Shown here piece by piece: positions 1 through 7,315 of a stretch of 27,722 nucleotides of DNA. Both the position numbers and the translations under genes were made by a program. Numbering within the stretch: position 1 is the stretch's first letter; each line of letters opens with the position of its first letter. Below the pieces are notes generated by a model that searched no databases, had not been told where the DNA came from, and was given only the letters and a program-made list of their open reading frames with translations. This stretch comes from a virus: positions 1 through 27,722 of IMG/VR virus record IMGVR_UViG_3300035698_016645; one strand, given 5' to 3'.

Positions 1-164
1 TCCCAGTTATGGTCTCCAAAGTTAGATGATTGAATATATGCTCCTTTAAGAATCCATTCAGATACGATATCTCCAGTTGGCCCTAGAACATTTAATATAA
101 GATTAGGGTAACCTTTTTGGAATTTATAAGAATAACGATTTAAAAATTTACTAATAGGATCCAT
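1..164 (-). CDS. Partial CDS, unknown phage protein (N-terminal part only)
   Basis: An open frame starts with ATG at 164 and runs without a stop to the window edge, giving about 54 residues that begin MDPISKFLNRYSYKF and continue with a QKGYPNL segment. The start shares one base with the stop of the upstream gene (TAATG), the same coupling used elsewhere in this window, which supports both the start and the reality of the gene. No catalytic motif is visible in the part present and I do not recognise the function. The rest of the protein lies outside the window. Confidence 0.7.
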   Translation of the reverse strand, partial: MDPISKFLNRYSYKFQKGYPNLILNVLGPTGDIVSEWILKGAYIQSSNFGDHNW

Positions 165-718
165 TAAATTTCCTCTTCAGAATCAGTATCGGCAGTCGCG
201 TCATCACCCCCTTCGTCTGGTAGGTCTGTGTCATCCTCAAATTCATCTGCAAAATCAAATTCTCCTCCACCAGAATCTCCTCCTAAATCACCCCCTCCAG
301 ATGATCCTCCCCCACTAGATTCTCCACTGTCTTCAGATTCTTCTCCATACTTATTCATTTCACCATATCTTAATAATCTTGATATAGCAATAGTAGCAGC
401 TTCCTCTTCGGTAAGATTTAACAAATAATATTTTTTAGACGACACTTCTGCTATCCAACTTCTTTCGCTAAATATTAAATAGAAGTCATGTCCGTTTTTT
501 AAATTTATTCTAAATGTTGTTGGTTTTGGAGCCACCCAATCTATAGATGAAAGGAAATTATCAAATTCAGGAGATAATAGATCTACAATTACTTTTTTTA
601 ATTCTGGAAATTTAGTTAATTCATCATATTCCATAGCATCATCCTCGGCTTTAATGATTCGAGGCAGAATTGGTGGTACTAAACTTAGAATTTTTTTACG
701 TAATTCAGATTTATTCAT
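164..718 (-). CDS. Unknown 184-aa protein with Gly/Ser linker and very acidic C-terminal tail
   Basis: Residues 1 to about 125 look folded, with a basic N-terminal helix (MNKSELRKKILSLVPP) and a mixed alpha/beta core. About 60 residues of low complexity follow: Gly-Ser runs, then a tail dominated by Asp and Glu with a few Phe. Such a tail is typical of flexible, protein- or DNA-competing ends, but there is no clear SSB-type terminal motif. The start overlaps the stop of the 78-aa gene upstream by one base, and the stop overlaps the start of the next gene by one base, so it sits in a tightly coupled cluster of small genes. Function not recognised. On the opposite strand the Gly/Ser stretch yields a Pro/Ser-rich shadow frame, which I disregard. 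Confidence 0.8.
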   Translation of the reverse strand: MNKSELRKKILSLVPPILPRIIKAEDDAMEYDELTKFPELKKVIVDLLSPEFDNFLSSIDWVAPKPTTFRINLKNGHDFYLIFSERSWIAEVSSKKYYLLNLTEEEAATIAISRLLRYGEMNKYGEESEDSGESSGGGSSGGGDLGGDSGGGEFDFADEFEDDTDLPDEGGDDATADTDSEEEI

Positions 719-954
719 TACTTCTTTTTCTGGGGTGTTTTCAATACACTTTTTATAATTTCCTTAAGATCTACATCCATTTTATCTAGTTGATCTTGGG
801 TTTGTTTTTTAGCAATATTGGTGGCTCGACCATACATTACTTTTTCAGCATCTTTCCCATAAAGTTTTACCAAATCACGTCGTTGAGATAACATGGATTT
901 AATTACGTCTTCCCTTTTAGTTAACTCACTTTTAGTTAACTTAAGTTCATTCAT
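718..954 (-). CDS. Small basic unknown phage protein (78 aa)
   Basis: A 78-residue, Lys-rich, mostly helical protein with an internal KLYGKDAEKVMYGRATNIAKK segment. The start lies inside the end of the upstream 218-aa gene (4-nt ATGA overlap) and the stop overlaps the start of the 184-aa gene (TAATG), so it is probably translated by coupling. It resembles small proteins I associate with tailed-phage genomes from environmental samples, but I cannot attach a function. The basic charge would allow nucleic-acid or acidic-partner binding; note that both neighbours are very acidic. Confidence 0.8.
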   Translation of the reverse strand: MNELKLTKSELTKREDVIKSMLSQRRDLVKLYGKDAEKVMYGRATNIAKKQTQDQLDKMDVDLKEIIKSVLKTPQKKK

Positions 955-1607
955 AATTTTTGCTTTGAATTTTTAGTAAGTGGGGATGAATATTCAAATA
1001 AATTTGTTTTTTTCATATACCCTTTAAGATCAAATTCACGAGACTCGTTTAATGGAGCTTCTTTAACTCCACCCATTTGAGCATCTATTAGATTTTGAAC
1101 TTCTTCTGGTAAAAATTCCCAAGGAGAACCAACATACTTTTCGGCATAACCATTTTCAGCATTATTATCAATCGAATCTAATAATTCCATATGCTCTTCA
1201 TCACTTAAAACATCCCATTCCTGTTCAACTGAAGATAATTTTTCTTCTAAGTTGTCATTCCATAGATCTGATGAATCTTCGTCTTTCATCATATCTGTAT
1301 CTTCTTCAAGATTGATATCATTACCAGGTACTGACGGAGTTGGCTTAGAATCTTCACTTCCTACAATATATTCTCGGGTAAAGAAAGTATAAGTATTACC
1401 TATTTGGTCTACTAACTTTCCATCACCTAATTCTTTTGCTGCTTTTAATGCTGTTTGAAGTGCAGTTTGAATTGTAGTTTCAGGATCTGGAGTAGGAGCA
1501 GCTTCGGGTGCTTCAGTGTCCATTTCTTCTTCTGTGTCTAAATCTGGTTCTTCAGCTTCATTGATGTAATTTAGGCCTTGTAATAATGTTTTTTTTAAAT
1601 TTTTCAT
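951..1607 (-). CDS. Acidic unknown protein (218 aa) with capsid-targeting-like N-terminus
   Basis: The protein opens with a short amphipathic basic helix (MKNLKKTLLQGLNYINEAE), then becomes strongly acidic with a Pro/Ala/Glu-rich stretch (about residues 20-45), a middle segment likely to be folded, and a C-terminal tail containing EFDLKGYMKKTNLFE. The N-terminus ends in I-N-E followed by Ala, matching the (L/I)xE cut rule of the T4 gp21 prohead protease and resembling T4 capsid-targeting sequences. That comparison is from memory of T4 and is an inference here. The FDLKxY motif near the C-terminus recurs at the N-terminus of the adjacent 116-aa protein. Function not recognised; a scaffold-like or packaged head protein would fit the composition. 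Confidence 0.8.
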   Translation of the reverse strand: MKNLKKTLLQGLNYINEAEEPDLDTEEEMDTEAPEAAPTPDPETTIQTALQTALKAAKELGDGKLVDQIGNTYTFFTREYIVGSEDSKPTPSVPGNDINLEEDTDMMKDEDSSDLWNDNLEEKLSSVEQEWDVLSDEEHMELLDSIDNNAENGYAEKYVGSPWEFLPEEVQNLIDAQMGGVKEAPLNESREFDLKGYMKKTNLFEYSSPLTKNSKQKL

Positions 1608-1608
1608 T

Positions 1609-1959
1609 TTATGATACGTCTATTTCTGAGTGGTAAATATTTATTCCTTTTGATTTTAATTCTTTACTTAATTTACTCCACATTGGTGAATCATCACCCT
1701 GTGGATTGTTTGGTGAAATCTGAGATTCTAATTCTAATACTTGTTTTAAATAGCTATTAGCTTCATCTAGTCTAGGTCCCCAAAAATAACCACCTCCAGA
1801 TGTGCTATCGTTATCATAAAATTTAATGGAATAAAGTCTATCTCTTCCTTCGATATATGTTACTTCAATATTTTTAAGTTTTTGATTTGGAAATTCGGGT
1901 TGTTCGAATATTCTACCTTCAAAAATGTATGATTTTAAATCAAATGGCATATATTGCAT
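1609..1959 (-). CDS. Unknown 116-aa protein
   Basis: A 116-residue protein starting MQYMPFDLKSYIFEGRIFE, followed by a beta-rich part (IEVTYIEGRDRLYSIKFYDND) and a Gly-rich turn before a helical C-terminus. A second in-frame ATG lies three codons in; I keep the first because an ATATTTATA motif ends 5 nt upstream of it. The early I-F-E-G could be a processing site. It lies 1 nt upstream of the 218-aa gene and shares the FDLKxY motif with it. I do not recognise a family. Confidence 0.75.
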   Translation of the reverse strand: MQYMPFDLKSYIFEGRIFEQPEFPNQKLKNIEVTYIEGRDRLYSIKFYDNDSTSGGGYFWGPRLDEANSYLKQVLELESQISPNNPQGDDSPMWSKLSKELKSKGINIYHSEIDVS

Positions 1960-1964
1960 TTTTT

Positions 1965-1973
1965 TATAAATAT
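1965..1973 (-). promoter_or_regulatory. Putative late promoter motif ATATTTATA
   Basis: Minus strand reads ATATTTATA, ending 5 nt before the ATG at 1959. It is the same motif seen in front of seven other blocks. It fits a late-promoter role for a phage with a gp55-like sigma; the transcript would be leaderless or nearly so. Confidence 0.45.
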
Positions 1974-1991
1974 GAATAAATAACTAAGGAA

Positions 1992-2555
1992 TTACTTTTT
2001 TAGGTTTTCTAAATACTCAACAGTTTTGTCAATGCTCGATAAAACTTTTTCTTTATTGAATCCACCTCTAAATTTGTATTGATCTCCGTTTTCAGCAAAA
2101 TAAATATCGGTTGACTCAGATAATACATCATGTGCCCAATCCTTAAAGTCCTTGATAAAGAAATCAATATCGGCGTTGTTTAGACGTTTTTCATATTCAT
2201 TCCATAGACCTGATCTTCTTAATTCTGCTTCAAAATCAATAACACAATCATAACATTTTTTATGTACTTTATAGTAATCTTTGTCGAAACGTTTTTTCAT
2301 TATTCTTTCACAATTAGGACAAAATAATGGGATTTGGTAATTAGACTTTGCTAATTTTAATTTCGAAATACTTTGTTTTACATTGTTTTTAATGGTCCAC
2401 TTTTTACCTTCTTCCATCCACACATCCCCTTCTTTGTAAGTATTTTTATAATCTTTCTTAAAACCGATTATGGTTTTAGTAGAATCACCAGATTTACCTT
2501 TAACAATATTCCTTACTCTTTGGATATCTTCTTCCTTAAATTCTTTTTTTAACAT
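1992..2555 (-). CDS. Zinc-finger phage protein, function unknown (187 aa)
   Basis: The N-terminal half is basic with a KEGDVWMEEGKKWTIKN segment. A zinc-binding site follows: CPNC at about residues 79-82 paired with C/H residues around HKKCYDC (about 98-104). A helical region (ELRRSGLWNEYEKRL) and an acidic C-terminal half complete it. The arrangement recalls a widespread, uncharacterised tailed-phage protein with the same EGDVW...WTIK...CPNC order; this is recognition from memory, not a search. It begins one base after the end of the 611-aa gene, so it is cotranscribed with the kinase/nucleotidyltransferase pair. A nucleic-acid-binding role is plausible but unproven. Confidence 0.8.
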   Translation of the reverse strand: MLKKEFKEEDIQRVRNIVKGKSGDSTKTIIGFKKDYKNTYKEGDVWMEEGKKWTIKNNVKQSISKLKLAKSNYQIPLFCPNCERIMKKRFDKDYYKVHKKCYDCVIDFEAELRRSGLWNEYEKRLNNADIDFFIKDFKDWAHDVLSESTDIYFAENGDQYKFRGGFNKEKVLSSIDKTVEYLENLKK

Positions 2556-2556
2556 A

Positions 2557-4392
2557 TTATAAACCTAAAATTTGAAGTTGATTAATTGTATTTTTTGTGT
2601 TTTTGTGTAAGATACCAATTCCTCCTGCGTTTTCAAAACTTTTTATATTTTTTTCTTTATCATCAATTAAAATCGAATTACCTGGCATAGCAAATTCACC
2701 TTTATCAAATGAAAAATTTACTCTAACACCTGATGTGTGGTTTTTGGCCCACTGTTCTTTACCTAATCTTGAGTCTTGAGATCTAGAAGGTGTTGTTAAT
2801 ATTTGGGGTTTATATTTTTTAACATAATTATACAATTCATCTCCATCTTTCATCCAAGGAATATTTACCCACCATTCTGAACCATGTTCCCCTATAAGAT
2901 CCCAAAATTTAGATTTACCATAAGTACTTTCATATTCTGTGGGTGGGATTCCTCCTGAAATGGTTTGGAAATGGGTATCAAAATCTGCTAATACGCCATC
3001 AAGATCAAGGAATATATCGTATTTGGGTTTTTTATTATCTGTTGAGATTGATTCTCTTACACTTTTGGCAAATTCATGGGCAAATTCATTTAAACCAAAT
3101 GGATCCTTTTTACGAGATTCATCTAATTCACCTTTTTGTAATATATCAGAAAAATATTTACCTGCATCCAATTCATCACCTTCCAGTTGAGATAAGATTT
3201 CCTGATGTTTTCCTGGATTTTCTTTTAGGTCTTTGTACACGTTATAAAATGTAGCCCAATATTTAATCTCGGGAGTTATTTCTATTTCTTCTAAATTTAA
3301 ACTCTTAAGTTTAGTATAATATTCAGGGTCTTCAGCTAAATGTTGTAAAGCTATTTTTTTAGATTCTTCTCGATCATCTGTGTGTTCCATTTCAACCTCA
3401 ATACCTATTTTTAGTTCTTGTGGGTCTACTTTATCTTCTTCAGCAGGTGTTTGGATTTCATTCATTGATTTTTCGCTAATGCTATCAGTCCAATTCCTAA
3501 AAATAATATTTCCTTTTTCGTAAGCTTCCCTCTCTATTTTCTCTAGGTTTTCATCTTCTGTAGTATTGGTAGTAGATATATTTTCCAATCTACCTTCTAA
3601 ATTTTGAAGGTGATGGATTAACTCATGAGAATATGATCTAACTATGTCTTTTGGATGTCTATCCTTAATGTATAAAACAATTAATTTATTTTGAGGATCG
3701 TAATATGCGGTTTTACCAAAAAAGTTTTTAGATTCAGTTTCATCTTCTACACATTTTAATTCTGGTAGAGGGGTTACATTCATATCCTGAGATGTGATGT
3801 AATCATTAAATAATGAAATGTAATGTTTATGATCTTGGGTTGGATTTTTTATAATAAGGCTTTCTTTAATAATTGGTGTAAGCATATCCCATATTTTTTC
3901 TTTATATTCAGGTTTTAATTTAGTAGGTAAATATGTAAAGAATAGGTCTTTGTTATCTTCTCTTACAGATTTACGACTATTGGTACCACTAACCGATTTA
4001 TCTTCTCCTTTTACTATATTTACTTTTATATTAGAGTATTTATCAATACTTTTAGTTCGAGCCATTATGTCTTTATCATCTTGGTCTACTCCTTCTCTAG
4101 CTCCGATAGCAAATATTAATTCATCATCAGTAAATTCTTTTGCTAATTTATAAACATCCCCAATTGGGGAGGATGAAATTTTTAAATGTACAGGGATACC
4201 AACTAATGATTTGTACATTTGCCATATTTCTTTTGAGATTTCTGGGGTTATACCATCACGTTCTTTAGTTCCTATAAGAATAACGAATTCATCTATATCT
4301 GGGTTTTGCTGTATAGTTTTCTCCACTACACTAAAGTGACCTTTGTGTGGTGGTTTAAAACCTCCTGCATATACCGCATATTTTTTACTCAT
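2557..4392 (-). CDS. Four-part fusion: nucleotidyltransferase, HExxH metallopeptidase-like, DUF5661-like, HAD phosphatase
   Basis: Residues 1-150 form a HIGH-superfamily nucleotidyltransferase: GGFKPPHKGHF (10-20) carries the H-x-G-H signature and VSGTNSRKSVRE (134-145) matches the second, SGTxxR-type motif of NMN/FMN/CDP-alcohol transferases. Residues about 225-300 contain SHELIHH with HELIH at 256-260 and a downstream acidic helix around E287-E289, as in minimal zinc metallopeptidases. Residues 324-375 (KIGIEVEMEHTDD ... HLAEDPEYYTKL) resemble DUF5661. Residues 458-611 form a HAD phosphatase of the 5'(3')-deoxynucleotidase type: DLDGVLADFD (463-472) supplies the two catalytic Asp, TTPS (533-536) motif II, and LIDDKEKNI (575-583) motif IV. 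The start overlaps the kinase gene upstream by 8 nt. Substrates unknown; NAD, cofactor or nucleic-acid-end metabolism are options. Confidence 0.88.
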   Translation of the reverse strand: MSKKYAVYAGGFKPPHKGHFSVVEKTIQQNPDIDEFVILIGTKERDGITPEISKEIWQMYKSLVGIPVHLKISSSPIGDVYKLAKEFTDDELIFAIGAREGVDQDDKDIMARTKSIDKYSNIKVNIVKGEDKSVSGTNSRKSVREDNKDLFFTYLPTKLKPEYKEKIWDMLTPIIKESLIIKNPTQDHKHYISLFNDYITSQDMNVTPLPELKCVEDETESKNFFGKTAYYDPQNKLIVLYIKDRHPKDIVRSYSHELIHHLQNLEGRLENISTTNTTEDENLEKIEREAYEKGNIIFRNWTDSISEKSMNEIQTPAEEDKVDPQELKIGIEVEMEHTDDREESKKIALQHLAEDPEYYTKLKSLNLEEIEITPEIKYWATFYNVYKDLKENPGKHQEILSQLEGDELDAGKYFSDILQKGELDESRKKDPFGLNEFAHEFAKSVRESISTDNKKPKYDIFLDLDGVLADFDTHFQTISGGIPPTEYESTYGKSKFWDLIGEHGSEWWVNIPWMKDGDELYNYVKKYKPQILTTPSRSQDSRLGKEQWAKNHTSGVRVNFSFDKGEFAMPGNSILIDDKEKNIKSFENAGGIGILHKNTKNTINQLQILGL

Positions 4393-5149
4393 TTAAAAAT
4401 TTATTTATTTTTGATTTAGCCTGGTCCAATGTATCTCCTTTTAGAACATTTTGACTTAATAATTTTATTTCTTGGTTTAGTTCTTCTTTTTCTTTTTCTT
4501 TCTTTTCTAGTTCCTCTGGGGTTTTTGGTTTACCAACAGCCTTAGAATCTTCAAAATATGGATCTATTAATTCTTGAGAGAAATCTGTTGTAACATCATC
4601 AGGATTATTATTGATAAGGCTAAAGTTTGGGTTAAAGGCTTGACTAAAGATATCTATATTTTTTACTACGTCTCTCCAAGTTCTTAATATAATACTAGGC
4701 ATTAAACTTCGGGTACGTTCAGAGTTTCGTTTTAAAGAAGTTAATGGGGAAACATATAACATTAACATAAATGTTTTATATCCTAGATCTTCTAATTGGC
4801 TTTTTTTCTTTAAAATAACATTAGATGAACCTCCGGTACCATCTATTACTACATCTTTTAAGCTATTAGTTAATTCCTCATATTTTTGATTTGTAAGTTT
4901 TCGGGCTTGCCCCATTAACTTAGCGGCTTGTGATAACTCTTCAGGAGAGAAATCTTTTTGGTTTAAACCTAAACCCGTATCTTTGAGCATTTTTTCATAT
5001 TCATCATCTATATTAATTACAATCAATGATGGAGGAATTACTTTTTGAGAAATGAATGATTTCCCTGATCCTGCCGGGCCTGCTAAAAATATAGCAGAAG
5101 GAGAATTAGAAGATTCTATCTCATTAAGTAATTCTAATAATTTGATCAT
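4385..5149 (-). CDS. P-loop kinase (zeta-toxin / polynucleotide-kinase-like)
   Basis: A Walker A motif GPAGSGKS lies at residues 24-31, immediately after a short tag MIKLLELLNEIESS. INIDDEYEKML (about 45-55) and VVIDGTGGS (about 103-111) sit where zeta-toxin and polynucleotide-kinase-like proteins place the substrate-binding and Walker B-like acidic residues, and an Arg-rich lid (SLKRNSERTRS) follows near residues 139-149. The C-terminal 60 residues are charged and helical. Expected role: ATP-dependent phosphorylation of a small molecule, sugar nucleotide or nucleic-acid end. The gene overlaps the 611-aa fusion by 8 nt, so kinase, nucleotidyltransferase and phosphatase would be made together. 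The LLNE at residues 7-10 matches a T4-type prohead cleavage rule. Confidence 0.85.
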   Translation of the reverse strand: MIKLLELLNEIESSNSPSAIFLAGPAGSGKSFISQKVIPPSLIVINIDDEYEKMLKDTGLGLNQKDFSPEELSQAAKLMGQARKLTNQKYEELTNSLKDVVIDGTGGSSNVILKKKSQLEDLGYKTFMLMLYVSPLTSLKRNSERTRSLMPSIILRTWRDVVKNIDIFSQAFNPNFSLINNNPDDVTTDFSQELIDPYFEDSKAVGKPKTPEELEKKEKEKEELNQEIKLLSQNVLKGDTLDQAKSKINKFLNE

Positions 5150-5159
5150 TTGGTTTTCT

Positions 5160-5168
5160 TATAAATAT
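5160..5168 (-). promoter_or_regulatory. Putative late promoter motif ATATTTATA
   Basis: Minus-strand ATATTTATA ending 10 nt before the kinase ATG at 5149, in the short gap after the nuclease gene. It suggests that the kinase/fusion/zinc-finger block can be expressed late, separately from the primase and nuclease genes upstream. Confidence 0.42.
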
Positions 5169-5941
5169 TATGAGTCTTTTTTAACGTAGGTTTTAAAATT
5201 TACAAAATCTGGTTCTATACCTTTATTTTCAATATCAAATATGGTTTTTACGGATTTGAAAATGTTTATATTTTCTTCAAAACTTCTTGGTGATTCAACT
5301 ATTTCCCATCCTTTACCTTGCATAAAACCTTTACGATTTCTTCGTTTGTTCGATTTTAACCATAATATACCAAATCTTTTTGGTTCCTCCCCAAATATTT
5401 CAGAATAACATTTACCATATATTGCAACTTGTAAATCATAGGTTACACTTAAATAATTAGATGTTTTGAAATCTATTATCCACAATTCACCATCTATTCT
5501 ACAAATCAAATCTACAGTTCCTGATACTCCTAATTCGTCTGAATATAATATACATTCAGTAGCAATGATTTCAGGTTTAACTAAATCATACCATTCAACA
5601 AATTTTAGGAACATTTGCCAAACATTAGAATCATATTTAGGAGACATATGTTCCGTTAAGTAGTATATTTCCTCTCCTTTTAAGTATTTTTCTATAAGGG
5701 TATGTACTTCGGTACCTTCATCTGATGCTTTTCTTACTATATAATTAGCAGAATATCCAACTTTTTTTAACCAGTCCTCGAAATGTTTACCTTTTGGATA
5801 ACATTGTAATACATGGGTTATAGAAGGATAATATTTTTCTTTAATTTTATAAAATCTAGAATCCGATAAAGTTATTTGCTTTGCTTCGGTATCTATTTCT
5901 AATAAACGATCATTTATTTTCTTAATAAGTTTATTATTCAT
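5168..5941 (-). CDS. PD-(D/E)XK nuclease (Cas4/RecB-like)
   Basis: The catalytic core is visible: GTVDLICRIDGELWIIDFKTS at residues 141-161 gives the PD-(D/E)XK Asp (D144), then D157-x-K159, with the RecB-type downstream Gln (Q171) in DLQVAIYGKCY. H80 in TEVHTLIEKYL lies where RecB-family nucleases carry their first metal ligand. I see no Cys cluster, so it is not an iron-sulphur Cas4. Length 257 aa fits phage single-strand-type exonucleases. The start overlaps the primase stop by 4 nt (ATGA), placing it in the replication/recombination operon, where it would process DNA ends. Exact polarity cannot be told. Confidence 0.88.
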   Translation of the reverse strand: MNNKLIKKINDRLLEIDTEAKQITLSDSRFYKIKEKYYPSITHVLQCYPKGKHFEDWLKKVGYSANYIVRKASDEGTEVHTLIEKYLKGEEIYYLTEHMSPKYDSNVWQMFLKFVEWYDLVKPEIIATECILYSDELGVSGTVDLICRIDGELWIIDFKTSNYLSVTYDLQVAIYGKCYSEIFGEEPKRFGILWLKSNKRRNRKGFMQGKGWEIVESPRSFEENINIFKSVKTIFDIENKGIEPDFVNFKTYVKKDS

Positions 5942-6870
5942 ATTAGCAATTTTAGTTCAAGTAAATCCCTGAAGGTTATCTTTTGGGTGTTAAAAACTAA
6001 TTCTTGGAATTTATCGAAACCTAATTTACCTGGATCTTTTTCTGGTAAATTTACCCAATAAACCTTTTTATTAGCATTCATAAAATATTCAATGTACTCT
6101 ACTGATTTTTTCAGAGCATCATTGTCTAAAACTATATAAATTTTCTCAATTGAGGATGATACTAATTTTTCCATTAAAGCCTTAGACATCGATTTACCTA
6201 ATAAAGGTATGGCGTTTCGTTTTATTGCTATGGCATCAAATGGTCCTTCACATATTATAACTGGAAGGTTCCAATTAATTTGATTTTCAAAAAATATAAT
6301 ATTTTTATCTAATTCTGGGTTTTGGTAATATTTAGAATTGATATTTTTAGTAACAAAGAAATTTAGACTACCACTTTTATTATATGATGGAATAATAATG
6401 CAATCTTTATATGGGCCTTCACTACAGAATCCTATATTATACTTGCATATATCGTTGTTACTCAATTTCCTCGATTTTATGTATGAGGTCGCGCGGCGTG
6501 CCAGAATATGCGATTTAGGGACGTTTAGTAAACTAGTAAACGCATCTGGTAATTGTGGGATACAACTCTTAGTTTTATATTGTGGGTTTTCTCTTAAGTA
6601 GTTTTTTTCTGTGTATTTCCCAACTTCTGATAATATGCTTGATTCTACTCCTATCTCCTTAAATAATGAATATATTTTTTTACCTCTCTTATTACATGTC
6701 CAACAATGCCATCTTTGATAATGTTCTATATTATCTTCATTTAAATTAATTTCTAATTTACGTTTTGGGTGGGAGCAAAAAGGACAATGGTACGAGTAAT
6801 TTTCCCTAGCAGTAGGTTTGCCGGGTTCTAATACCTTGTTTATTAAATTTAATAAGTTATGATTTACCAT
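5938..6870 (-). CDS. DNA primase (CHC2-type zinc finger plus Toprim)
   Basis: The N-terminus carries a zinc ribbon: YHCPFC (C29, C32) and RWHCWTC (C56, C59), as in bacterial and phage DnaG-type primases. The Toprim domain is at about residues 203-290, with the glutamate in ICEGPFDAIA (E208, D212) and the metal-binding D-x-D in VLDNDALKK (D249, D251). At 310 aa it is close to the short phage primases such as T4 gp61, and it lacks a helicase domain, so the replicative helicase must be encoded elsewhere. It starts 14 nt inside the end of the GIY-YIG-type gene and overlaps the nuclease gene by 4 nt. Role: RNA primer synthesis at the phage replication fork. Confidence 0.92.
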   Translation of the reverse strand: MVNHNLLNLINKVLEPGKPTARENYSYHCPFCSHPKRKLEINLNEDNIEHYQRWHCWTCNKRGKKIYSLFKEIGVESSILSEVGKYTEKNYLRENPQYKTKSCIPQLPDAFTSLLNVPKSHILARRATSYIKSRKLSNNDICKYNIGFCSEGPYKDCIIIPSYNKSGSLNFFVTKNINSKYYQNPELDKNIIFFENQINWNLPVIICEGPFDAIAIKRNAIPLLGKSMSKALMEKLVSSSIEKIYIVLDNDALKKSVEYIEYFMNANKKVYWVNLPEKDPGKLGFDKFQELVFNTQKITFRDLLELKLLI

Positions 6871-7309
6871 TAAAGTCTACACTGAAGTACCGGCCTAATA
6901 TATTATCGTTAAAATATTCATCAGGTTTAAATAATACTTCTTCTTGAAAAAGCATTTTTGTCTCCAGGTAAGTTAATAACTTTTTATTGAATGACAAAGC
7001 TAAAATTTCTTTTTTAAAATTTTCTTTGGGTTCTTTGCTAACTAATTCTTTCAAGGTTTTATTAGAACCATAATATGATTTCCAATCTGATTCTTTTATT
7101 ATTAATTTTTTAGATGGTCTACGACCTTTACCTTCGATTGAAGCTAATTCTTTTTTACCAATAGGTACTTTTTTATTATGGTATAATACTTTTTTTCCAA
7201 TATATTTTTTACCACTGGGCATGTGGGTTACTTGATATACAAACCCAAATGGGGTAACTTCTCCAAAATCCTCTATTGAATTTATAATTTTATTATTGTA
7301 TTCCCACAT
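6857..7309 (-). CDS. GIY-YIG-type nuclease-like protein
   Basis: The segment GFVYQVTHMPSGKKYIGKK (residues 22-40) corresponds to the GIY...YIG signature in a degenerate form (FVY ... YIG). A later WKSYYGSNKTLKEL segment is common in phage GIY-YIG proteins, YLETKMLF supplies the expected catalytic Glu, and YFNDNILGRYF the Asn-containing end. The protein has 150 aa and no obvious DNA-binding C-terminal repeat, so it may be a free-standing homing endonuclease or a domesticated repair or degradation nuclease. It overlaps the primase start by 14 nt, tighter than most recently inserted homing genes, which argues for a settled function. The Lys-rich composition fits DNA binding. Confidence 0.8.
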   Translation of the reverse strand: MWEYNNKIINSIEDFGEVTPFGFVYQVTHMPSGKKYIGKKVLYHNKKVPIGKKELASIEGKGRRPSKKLIIKESDWKSYYGSNKTLKELVSKEPKENFKKEILALSFNKKLLTYLETKMLFQEEVLFKPDEYFNDNILGRYFSVDFNGKS

Positions 7310-7315
7310 AATAAC

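Noticed and set aside
228-428. Pro/Ser-rich plus-strand open frame
   Set aside because: It is the reverse of the Gly/Ser/Asp-rich tail of the 184-aa protein.
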